Of a stretch of 64,000 nt of DNA, positions 1 to 8,867 are shown in pieces. Numbering within the stretch: the first letter of the stretch is position 1; each line of letters starts with the position of its first letter. Below the pieces are notes generated by a model. That model made no database searches. It was given only the letters and a program-made list of their open reading frames with translations, and was not told the DNA's origin. The position numbers were made by a program, and so were the translations under genes. Source of the DNA: Alternaria dauci (lineage: Eukaryota; Ascomycota; Dothideomycetes; Pleosporales; Pleosporaceae); assembly GCF_042100115.1 (NCBI RefSeq), contig NC_091279.1:2666001-2730000 (forward strand), read 5' to 3'.

Positions 1-137
1 TAGGAACTAAGTAGGTTATAGATCTCGCTACCTATCTTATAGCGATGTGGATTAACGGCGGGATCGTTGCTAACTATATTAGTTTAGGAAAGACCTTTAT
101 TGCTAGAGGAACTATCGTAAAGGTGAGATTTCCCTAA
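1..137. other. RIP-degenerated DNA, no gene seen
   Basis: TpA-rich sequence with few CpA or TpG steps, as in the rest of the first 8 kb. I see no reading frame or repeat of its own here. Confidence 0.5.
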
Positions 138-172
138 AGGGGGTTGTTAAAAAACTTCCTTGTGTACCCCCT
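138..172. repeat. Interrupted palindrome (left-region family)
   Basis: A run of G, an A/T-rich centre (TTAAAAAACTTCC) and a run of C (ACCCCC) form an imperfect inverted repeat. It belongs to the same family as the copies at 1112, 2358, 5855, 6888 and 7837. A weaker relative follows at 189-219. Confidence 0.5.
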
Positions 173-240
173 ATAGACATGTTCCTCAGGATACCTTAGA
201 AAGTTTCTTTAGAACCCCTATCGCACCCCCTATTGTATAA

Positions 241-1077
241 AACTAACGTAACTCCTAGACGCGACTGAATTAGCTTACTTAGCAGGACCCCGACAACGCT
301 ACCCTTATTGCCGAGCAACGACTAGAGGCAATTAAGGCCAGAAAGACCCCCCCTACTATGCTTAAGAGTCGACCGTCCCTCTATATTACCTTATCTAGTC
401 TCTATTACTAGACCGCGCTTAAGCTGAACAAGTTTAGTTAATGTTTCTAGGTTACCTACATCGGCGGCGACAAGCGCATTACTAAGAACTAATATTAAGT
501 GGCTAACGACTTCCTAAAGCCTAATCATCCTGTGTGGGACAAGGACTATAAGCTCAGTACCTAGTCTATCTACGTAGTCTCGTATTAGCTCCTCTCCCGT
601 TACTATAGGCCTTAGAATTACTAGAAGATAGCTGGGATGAACTAGCAACTCTATTGTAATAACCGCAACATCCCCCTTAGTTCTTTCGACCCGACTAAGT
701 GGTAAGCCGATCTAGCGAATCTTCTGGAGTTCTTAGAAGATAACCCCCGCCTAATCCTTAACTTGCTAGTATATCTCTTTAGCTACGTCTTCGCTAATAA
801 GTGCTACGACGGTCTTCGAAATTAGTCTTCCTAGTGGCGTACACTACGATAGCTACGTCCGAAGTCTTACATTCTCTTAAGCGGCTATCTAGCACCCTAA
901 GGTATAGAAGACTTTAGGAGCTATATCTATTTAATAGAGAAACCTAAGCTCGTTGTAGAGGAGTAACGTGCATTAGCTGTATATGAAGACGCTGTCGCGT
1001 ATAGCGGCGAAGTCCCTACCTACTACCCTAGTTATAGTAATCTGTACGAACTAAGCCCACAGGATCCTAAGTAAGCC
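241..1077 (+). pseudogene. RIP-killed reading frame 1
   Basis: Frame 1 reads as a plausible protein interrupted by about 15 stops. All are TAA or TAG, which RIP makes from CAA, CAG, TGG or TGA; I saw no TGA. Readable stretches include VTYIGGDKRITKN near 451 and ANLLEFLEDNPRLILNLLVY near 715. The downstream relics at 1160 and 2395 are in the same frame, so the three may be pieces of one long dead gene, probably a transposable-element protein. I do not recognise the family. Confidence 0.5.
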
Positions 1078-1111
1078 CCCCCCCCCCTGCCTTCTATCGC
1101 CACTCTGCCCT

Positions 1112-1147
1112 ATAGGGGTACTTAGGAAACCTTTCTTCGTATCCCTA
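1112..1147. repeat. Interrupted palindrome
   Basis: Arms ATAGGGGTAC and GTATCCCTAT pair with one C-to-T mismatch around a TTAGGAAACCTTTC centre. It lies in the gap between the relic frames ending near 1077 and starting near 1160. Confidence 0.65.
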
Positions 1148-1159
1148 TGTGTATCTCTA

Positions 1160-2325
1160 TATCTAGTAGCTAGGTGCCTAATGCTGTGCTAACGTCTTAT
1201 AGTTTTAAGTATTATTTCGTGTACAAGAACTAGCTTAAGTTTATTACTCCTACTACTAGCCCCTCCTACGAGCAGCGTATCTCCTAGGGTATAACTACGC
1301 AGACTGCCCTCTAACAAATTATAATGCGTTAAGACTTTAGGAGCGCCCTCCCTGTTAACTCTAAGAACACTATTAGTAGGTCTATGCCTAGAAAGTATAT
1401 CTACTCTGTAGAGCGCCTCTTCGCCCTTAATAATCAGCGGATGTACACTAACTAACTTGCCCGCTAGCGCAATTAGATATTTACTACACATATCTTAGTC
1501 TCTTTAGGGACTAATATTCCCGCCGCTAACTCTTACACGACCCGCGCTCTATAGATTATTAACTTCCTACCCTTAATAGGTTTTCTGTATTATAAAGTCC
1601 TATATGAGAAGCGTCCTATTAATTATTCGCTAGGAGACGACGACGATAACCTAGATAAGAAGTATAATCGCGATAGGGAATCTTAGTTCTATAATAAGTC
1701 TGACCTTTTTAAGGCCTACGATGCTCTACCTAGGATAAAGCCTAGTGGCTGCGGAGAGCGTATTCGCTAGCTCCTTAAGACCGCGCGGTCTATAGGGTGT
1801 AACGCCCTAGGCCCTAAGCTTGACTTTACGTCTATGCCTAACGCTGATCTTACTTAACTCTTCCTTAAGCACTTACCTAAGATGCAGGCTATTATTAGTC
1901 TATATAATAACTAGTGCCTTTTAGCTGACGAGAAGCTTATATATTAGTTTAATATACCTATTATCTAGGAGCTTACCTAAACTGTTATAGAACTACTCTA
2001 TATAGCCGTCTACAGCGTCTACTCTAGTAATAACAACGGGGAGCGAGTACGCGTCGTAGAGGATTAGAACAACCTAAAGATTTAAGCGAGGGCTATGTTT
2101 GTATTGGCTGCCGTCTTTAGCACTAGATATAATCTTTAGAACGACTGCCGCGCAGCTTATATAGTTAACACTCTAGATAATGATAACTAAGAATAGTAAG
2201 TTTAGGGCCGGACCTACTAAGGAGGCTAGCTCCTAGACTGTTACTTTTTCCGCCTGATTGTGCGTAGCTCTTACGCAGAGCAGCTCCTTTTATAAGTTAC
2301 GCGATTATTAATTTGGCGATGTTAA
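1160..2325 (+). pseudogene. RIP-killed reading frame 2
   Basis: Frame 1 continues as a coherent protein-like sequence with scattered TAA and TAG stops only. Readable pieces include YSVERLFALNNQRMYTN near 1407 and an acidic DDDDNLDKKYNRDRE near 1638. The composition (Q positions lost to stops, many Y, N and T) fits a gene eroded by C-to-T and G-to-A change. No known domain is recognised. A short 100-aa open frame on the other strand at 1189-1491 is a shadow. Confidence 0.5.
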
Positions 2326-2357
2326 TAACTATAATTATTCCTCCTAGCCGCCTCCCC

Positions 2358-2394
2358 TTAGGGGTTCTTAGAAAACCTTTCTAGCCACCCCTAA
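2358..2394. repeat. Interrupted palindrome
   Basis: Outer arms TTAGGGG and CCCCTAA pair perfectly. The centre TAGAAAACCTTTCTA is itself nearly palindromic. It lies between two relic frames. Confidence 0.7.
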
Positions 2395-3565
2395 GAGAGG
2401 GCGCTACTGTCTGCCTTAACGTTCGGACCTTACTAACATCTTCACAGTAATAATCTAATCGCGTCCCTAGCTTCTGCGTTGGCTTTCATTAACTACCGTG
2501 CTCCTGAATCCCGCCACCTTATCCTAGAGAACGCCCTAGCCGAAATCGTCGAGCGCGTAACTACGAATTTCCTTAATAGGTTTATTTATACCCTAGCCGT
2601 CTCATCCCCCCGTGATGATGCTGATTACTATTACTACTACATCTTCTCTAAAAAGGGCTAAGAGCTAGTTCGACTAATGCGCGAAGCTGAAGGTATAGAT
2701 AACGACTGGTGGCTGGACCTTTTGCCTTTTACTGTCGCCCTAGCTAGTATTACTGCTACTTCCGAATCTTCCCGTGTACGCCGAATCGCCGGTTTCCCGG
2801 ACGCCTACAAAGACAAGATTATCGACCTGACTGCAGATGAGATGATAGCTCGTAAGGAGAAGCGCACCCTAGAAGCTAGTAGTGTTGACCCGGACGACAA
2901 ATATCACACTGCGAAGACGCCTAAGAAGCTAAAAGCTAATAAGGATATGTCTTAGCTAGAAGACTACGCGCCTACTGTCGGTAGCATTAAGTTTCCTACA
3001 GACGCCGACTTTGGTACGGATATGTACGAGGGATATGTGGAAGAGGAGCTACTCCCGCCGCTGACCCTAGCCGCTATAACTATTAAAGATGAGGACGAGT
3101 TCAAGAAGGAAGCAGTAGCTGACCTCCTCGCTAAGAGTAAGAAAGAGGCCGAGGCCGCACGTGTAGCTGTAGGTGGTCCTGATTTTGGCGATGCCTTGCC
3201 TACGTTCGCTTAGATGTTGTAGGCTTTAAAGGACTACCCCCTGTGGACACCTAACGCTGCTAACTGCGCTTACTTTGCTAGTAGCGAGAAGCGTTAGCTT
3301 ACTAATTACATTCGCAAGGGTTAGGGTAATAAAGGATTTACAGGTTTTGCTGCGAAGAAGTCTAAGACTAAGACTAAACCTAAACCTAGGGACAGGTCTT
3401 ATAATAAGCGTACGCGTAAGGGCAAGGCCGCCTCTTCTAAGTAGGCTTAAAAGACATTCTATAGGACTATTGAGAGGCAAATGTCAGCTACTAGTATGCT
3501 AAGCGAGGGGAGTTTACAGTGGACACCTATATCTACAGCGAAGCTTTTCGCGAGGCTACTAGTAT
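2395..3565 (+). pseudogene. RIP-killed reading frame 3
   Basis: A single frame (frame 1) holds three open stretches, 2479-2661, 2677-2955 and 3022-3213, separated only by TAA or TAG. The protein-like text runs from about FINYRAPESRHLILENALAE to a lysine-rich tail near 3350-3440 (KKSKTKTKPKPRDRS), which could bind nucleic acid. It is less damaged than its neighbours. The family is unknown. It may be the 3-prime part of one gene with the two relics upstream. Confidence 0.55.
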
Positions 3566-4044
3566 AGTCGGGTTAGGCCTAAGTAATATGACGATTAGGG
3601 GGTCGATAGAAACCTTCTCTTACCCCCCTCTCCCTTACCTAGTCTTTCTTCTTATCCTACCTACCTTTGTAAGTAGTGTAGCTTATAAAGCCTATACGCT
3701 TTATAACGTTAGTATAGTGAGGTATACGTCCCTTCTAGTGCCGTAGGAGTAAGCGGTAGGGGGTGGTTTAAAAACTTCTCCTAATCGAAATAAACTATTC
3801 AAAGTAAACGAAGATATATAATAGTACTAACGATATAGGGTTAGAGTTCCTTGTATACTATTAATAAGGTTGTAAGGATATAGCGTTTATCTCTTACGTG
3901 ATAGGGGTCTCGCTAGTGCTAGTCTATCTACATAGAGTTCCCCTAACAATATAACTAACCTTCCTTCTCTCTACTCTGTACCGTCTACTCTCTCCTTACA
4001 TCCTCAAACCAACCATACTGCTCTACTGAACACAAACTGCTACC
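3566..4044. other. RIP-degenerated spacer
   Basis: AT-rich sequence with no coherent frame. A G-rich half of the palindrome family is visible near 3757 (AGGGGGTGG then TTTAAAAACTT), but its C-rich partner arm is missing. Confidence 0.4.
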
Positions 4045-4992
4045 ATACCCATCAACGAGAACAAAGAGCAGGCCGCATAGGTACTCGATAACTTCGCCCG
4101 TAGTGTTCCCCTAGAGGTACTCCACACCATAATCGACGCTACCATCCCCTAGGACTCTTTAGAGTTTATTGTCCTTGGTAATCTTTCTACGCCCGTACAT
4201 AATTAGCTAGCGATTGAAATGGTTAAACTCCCGTGGTTGCTTGTTACTAGCTAAGTGAAAGGCCATTTTCTTAATCGCCTTAAGCACGCTCTTTAAGAAC
4301 GCCCTCTTGTCCTACGCACTAGCTTCGCCTACGATTACACTCTGCTTAGGCTGACCGTCGTGCACGTGGACTATAATGCGCCTTTACTCGCGCGCCTTCT
4401 ATACGACCTGCCCGAGAAGCCCGTTAGATAACTCTTCTACTAGGTGCGCACTTAGCTTAGAACCTTTATTAGTTTTCTTGTGGAGATTAACTCTCTTGTA
4501 GAAGCTGCGACAACGCTAGAGTTACTGTTTCTCTACGTCTCTAAGAGCGTTCCTTCTAAAGCAGAAGACCTTAGTCTTGATTTCGTCTAGTAGTTGCAGA
4601 GCGAAATAGTGGTTTATTCTATTAGCCTTAGTGTCCCACCCCGCTAGGGCCTAGAGTATCAAGGAATTATGGAAAGACTCCTCCTTAAGACTACTACCCG
4701 CTTTACCGCACAGAAGGACTTATGCATTAAGCTTATCTTCCTATATATGCTTCACATACCTAGAAATGTAATAATTAGTCTTACAAGGGATATCCTTCTA
4801 GTGAACAAGTATAGCACTCTTAATATTATAGTAGAGGTCGAAGTTCCTCTTAAGTCCTATCACGCCTTCTAAAATTAGTTCGAGGCCACTTAGGGCGACG
4901 ATATCGCGTAGTCACTTAGTACCCTATACGGCACGACTCCTCTACCTTCGCCTTCAGAGGGCTAGGATGAGTAGGAGTTTGAGTAGCGCTAA
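4045..4992 (+). pseudogene. RIP-killed reading frame 4
   Basis: Frame 1 reads as one protein of about 310 residues broken by roughly 17 TAG or TAA stops. The ATA at 4045 is one TpG-to-TpA step from ATG and is followed by a coherent acidic N-terminus (INENKEQAA). An open stretch of 67 codons survives at 4669-4872. Readable pieces such as PLEVLHTIIDATI resemble the start of an F-box-type cargo protein, but that is a weak impression. Product unknown. Confidence 0.5.
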
Positions 4993-5415
4993 CCTGTTAA
5001 CTTTTGTCCACATAAAGGGACACATACACTTTGAACACCCGCGCTATAGCTAGCACTAAACTGTGGGTGAATAGAGGTATACAGGAAACTTTCGATATAA
5101 CCCCCCTAGTTTATTTATAGTGCTGCACACTAGTAGTAGCTAGTTACTAAATACATTTCATATGCCACTCCCTATAAACTCTCCTAAGTTTTCTCTACAC
5201 CCCTATTATAGTGACAAATCACCCCCTTCTAGTAAGGCGGGTATCTCTACCTTTGCCTTACGGGTATAAATATATATGCTCTTCTCCTATCTCTTAATTA
5301 GGGTACGTGCTTAGGATACTAAACTCGCTGCCTACAAACTCTTCCGTTTCTACCCTAAGGTCTTTAGTTTCTACAATACCCCCCCTTATAATTCTACTGT
5401 TACCTTAGGCATAAA
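4993..5415. other. RIP-degenerated spacer
   Basis: AT-rich spacer. It contains a weak member of the palindrome family at about 5075-5106 (GGAAACTTTC centre, CCCCCC right arm). I see nothing coding. Confidence 0.4.
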
Positions 5416-5790
5416 ATGCCAGCTGTGTATTATAACTGTCTACTTCGTCCTCATCTAACGTCTCTAGTACGAGCGGATCCGGCGGTAGTTATTCTAACAT
5501 CTACGCTACATAGAGTGCCTCTACTGCGACGGATGCATCGTGCACACCGTCGTTGCATTTTGCGATCATTTCCACCTACTGCGCGAACCGTGTCACAGTT
5601 AAGCCTATTTCAATGTACGCATTACTCACCAGTTTTCGCGGAAACAACGCAAACACTCCGATTCCAAACCGAGCCTTCAACTAGCACCACCTCTGTCCTG
5701 CATCCAAGTCGCGTCCGAATTCCTTCTAGTCTTCTACGCTCGTTTCCTTTATTGCCGGCTCTCCGCTTAGTCCCTAATATGATCTGGTAA
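5416..5790. other. Island with little RIP
   Basis: This ~370 bp stretch keeps many CpA, TpG and CpG steps, unlike the DNA on both sides. A 124-codon frame is open on the plus strand, but it is S/R/L/P-rich, matches nothing I know and may be chance. The island could be a later insertion or a single-copy fragment never targeted by RIP. Confidence 0.4.
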
Positions 5791-5854
5791 ATAAGTGCTC
5801 TTTTGCAACAGTTACATATCTGCGGCCTCTGCCCCCCCGTAAACGTCCGTCTTA

Positions 5855-5883
5855 GGGTTAGCTAGAAACTTTCTTGCTAACCC
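5855..5883. repeat. Perfect-arm palindrome
   Basis: GGGTTAGC and GCTAACCC pair exactly, enclosing TAGAAACTTTCTT in which AGAAA pairs with TTTCT. It is the cleanest member of the left-region palindrome family. Confidence 0.75.
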
Positions 5884-5959
5884 CCACCCTAGTGACATGT
5901 CACTAGATATATAGTACTTCTTCTTTATATTATTAAGCTAAGTTGTCTAGGTAAGAGAC

Positions 5960-7220
5960 AGAACAATTTAGTTAGGGTTTATACTAAGTAGGTTACAATA
6001 GAATAAAAGGATTACATATGTAAATAGGTTATTATATTGTCTATCTATAAAGTGTGTAATACCTCTTAACATGTATACAATACCTATTACAAGGAACTAA
6101 CTGTTCTTCCTCCTATATTAGGACTAGTGCGCATATCTCACTATTAGGCGTAGGATTTCAAGACAAAGCGCTCTCTAATAGGTATTATAGAGTTTCTAGT
6201 GTTACTATTAATGCGAGCCGCGGTGCGCAGAATTCCTAGTCTGATGTATCTCTAGTAGCTTAAGTAATGTTTATTACGGGACATATAATTAGGCATAGAC
6301 AGAGTAGGGATATACTAGACATAGTTGCGCTCGCTGTTAATGGTCTTAATAATAATAGTAATAGTATACTCTCCTAGGTACACAGCACTATCTATAGTAA
6401 TACTTATTATAAAGAGGGCTAAGTTATAGACAATACCCGGCTTATAGAGTAAAGTGTTGCCTATATCAATAGTAATAACTATAGTCTTGGCCTCGTAGAC
6501 GTGCTTAATAAGTCGCTTTAGGAAGGCCCTACCTTAAGGCTTGTACTTAGGGTTAACCTCTACACAGATATCGAAGTAACTCGCTATGCAAGTGGTGTCG
6601 ATGTTCCAGCCGTTAGCACGGACAGGAGCACCGAAGTTTACACGAGAGTAGTAGTCGTTAGTAGTAAGACCGAAGTTTACCTAAAAGCGGTTGTCACAGG
6701 CATTCTTGTCCTTATTAATGTAATTAAACCAGGCTAGATACTAGTACTTGGCGCGCAGGACGAGGCTAATAACAGTAGCGACCCTAAGTAGAATAGTACT
6801 AAGACTACTGTGCGCGTAGAGCTTAACAGCGATAACAGGAGAGATAGAGGACTATTTAGTGTAAGGTTAGTAAGATATTAGTATAATAGGGGCCTATAAG
6901 AAAGTTTACTAGGGACCCCCTGTAGGAGTAGGGGATACGTATACATAGTGTTAATAGAATAACCTTATAGGTAGCCTCATCATTAGTGTAGTAAGGTAGG
7001 GGTCGGAATTAATCGGTAGCTATCTTCGATGCAAGGTAGGAGTCGCGTTAAGGTTTATTAGTTGTGATAGTACGGCTAGTAAAGGGCAGTAGAGACTGAG
7101 TAGGATATAAGAGGAAGGGAGTAACTAACGCTAGGATTATAAGATAGTTAACCCCTACTAAGGCTAGTACTAATGCGCTCGCTAAGAGATTATAGTGTAC
7201 TACTATTATTTTAGCCTAGG
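5960..7220 (-). pseudogene. RIP-killed frame on the minus strand
   Basis: Read on the minus strand from about 7220 to 5960, long stretches are protein-like with only TAA and TAG stops. Examples are VNFGAPVRANGWNIDTTCIA (near 6600) and YIPTLSMPNYMSRNKHYLS (near 6280). The palindrome at 6888-6921 splits this relic. The opposite orientation shows that at least two different dead genes or elements are present in the left region. It could be a transposase or other element protein; I cannot place it. Confidence 0.45.
6888..6921. repeat. Interrupted palindrome
   Basis: Arms AGGGG and CCCCT enclose a TATAAGAAAGTTTACTA centre. It lies within the minus-strand relic, where the protein-like reading is interrupted. 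Confidence 0.6.
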
Positions 7221-7289
7221 TATCGCCTATAGGGTATATAGGAAACCGAGGGAAGGGAGGCGCTTAGACCTGTTGACTTAACTCTCACT

Positions 7290-7660
7290 TTCTACGTTTA
7301 TTAAACTCAGTCTATAACACTAACTAATAACGCTAAATCCACCGCTAAATCTAAAGAAACAGCGACTATAATAGTAGCTACAACGTGTAAGAGTGCGTAT
7401 AATCCTTATAAAAGCTGTTAGAAACAATTATTAATTACTTATAGGCGCTTTTACAGCGACGCACTACTAATCTAAGCGATAGAAGGTGAGTCTACTCTAA
7501 AAAACAACTAAACTAGTAACCCTGCCTATTACTAAGTTTCCTATCTACCCCTATAGTAGGATACTATAACCCGCTATATTAGCTGTAAACCCCTACCTAG
7601 GGGTATTCCCTACTCGCCTAGGATAACTTGCTTACTAGCAGGAAGACGCAGGTGCTAACA
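7290..7660 (+). pseudogene. RIP-killed frame, plus strand
   Basis: A coherent but stop-ridden plus-strand frame. Readable pieces are lysine- and serine-rich near 7330-7400 and then proline-rich near 7560-7620. All stops seen are TAA or TAG. It may continue to about 7830 after a frame change. No family recognised. Confidence 0.35.
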
Positions 7661-7836
7661 CCTCTGTATAGGGCGAAAATACTATTAACGCTCTTACTAC
7701 GACTCTCTGTAACTAAGCTAACTATATAGGACTTAGGTATAATAGAGGGTATTAACCTAACTCCTACTAAGTTACCCGACTAGTACAACTCGCCCGTAAG
7801 GCGTCCTAAGTAAGATCTCCTACATAACTACTATAG

Positions 7837-7869
7837 GGGGGTCTATTAGAAAGTTTTCTAACTACCCCC
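7837..7869. repeat. Near-perfect interrupted palindrome
   Basis: GGGGGT pairs with ACCCCC, and TTAGAAA pairs with TTTCTAA around a GT centre. It lies just before the last relic frame of the left region. Confidence 0.75.
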
Positions 7870-7872
7870 TTT

Positions 7873-8193
7873 ATCAGACGCTCTACTACTCTAGAAGATA
7901 AAGATAACAATAATGTAGGCGTAGAGGGTCTTAATAGTAATGTTAAGGATTTAGATATAGAGGACGGCGTTATACCTATTAGCGTTAAAGAGGGTGTAGA
8001 CGACTATAGGGCTAAGGATGTTTATGTCCGCGTTATTACAGCTAATATAGCGACCCAGACTCTTAATAGTAAAAAACTAGCGTATTAGGTCTTTTACGTC
8101 AACCGCTTTACTACTAGAATCCTCTACATTACTCCTAGCTAGCTCTATAAGATTATGCTAGACAGTAAGTCTATTAGCGAGGCGTACGATATA
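7873..8193 (+). pseudogene. Relic frame ending at the array
   Basis: A plus-strand frame of about 105 codons with only two internal TAG stops reads as an acidic N-terminal part followed by YVNRFTTRILYITPS. Its final codons run into the first bases of repeat unit 1. The common unit sequence begins at ATACTATAGAGG (8191-8202), so the relic is either truncated by the array or ends there by chance. No family recognised. Confidence 0.45.
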
Positions 8194-8707
8194 CTATAGA
8201 GGTAAACAGTATAACTAGCATAGGGTTAGAGGTAAGAGAGTAGCTATAGAGGTCTACCCCTAGGGGTAAGATAGTATCTATAGAGTACTACCCTTAGGGG
8301 CGAGATAGTAGGCGTAGAGTGCTGCCCCTAGGGGCGAGATAGTAGGCGCGGGTTGCTGCAAGTTACTGCAAGTTGCTACCCCCGGGGGCGAGATAGTAGG
8401 CGTAGAGTGCTGCCCCCAGGGGCAAGATAGTAGCCGTAGAGTGCTGCCCCTGGGGGCGAGATAGTAGCCGTAGAGTGCTGCCCCCAGGGGCGAGATAGTA
8501 GCCGTAGAGTGCTGCCCCTGGGGGCGAGATAGTAGGCGTAGAGTGCTGCCCCCGGGGGCGAGATAGTAGCCGTAGAGTGCTGCCCCCGGGGGCGAGATAG
8601 TAGCCGTAGAGTGCTGCCCCCGGGGGCGAGATAGTAGGCGTAGAGTGCTGCCCCCAGGGGCGAGATAGTAGCCGCGGATTGCCGTAAGGTGCTGCCCTTG
8701 GGGGCGA
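8194..8707. repeat. 34-bp palindromic minisatellite, copy 1
   Basis: About 13 units of 34 bp, each with a GC core GCCCCC(A/G)GGGGC that is self-complementary or nearly so. The outermost units (8194-8300) carry C-to-T and G-to-A changes such as GTGCTGCC to GTACTACC. Units are clean from about 8380 on. Since 34 is not a multiple of three, all minus-strand frames stay open by accident and give false ORFs. It lies just upstream of gene A and may affect its promoter. Confidence 0.9.
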
Positions 8708-8867
8708 GAGTGACTAACACTCACCGCTAGACTTACAGCGGCCTATGCAAGAATAGACGGCTTCTCGCCTACTTATACCTTGTGTAGTACCTCTCTATTG
8801 CTTTCTTACCTTCTCTTATCTCTTTTCCACTTACCTTAGTTTCTGTGTTCTTTCTAACAACGTTGCA
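8708..8867 (+). promoter_or_regulatory. Leader and probable promoter of gene A
   Basis: Two short hairpins sit side by side directly after the minisatellite: GAGTG/CACTC at 8708-8722 and CCGCT/AGCGG at 8724-8741. Next come a TATA-like CTTATACC near 8774 and a pyrimidine-rich run (about 8795-8855) typical of fungal transcription start regions. All of this recurs before gene A in copies 2 and 3. Promoter function is inferred. Confidence 0.5.

Noticed and set aside
1189..1491. 100-codon minus-strand frame in the RIP-affected region
   Set aside because: Opposite strand of a better-supported relic frame; no start context or family match.
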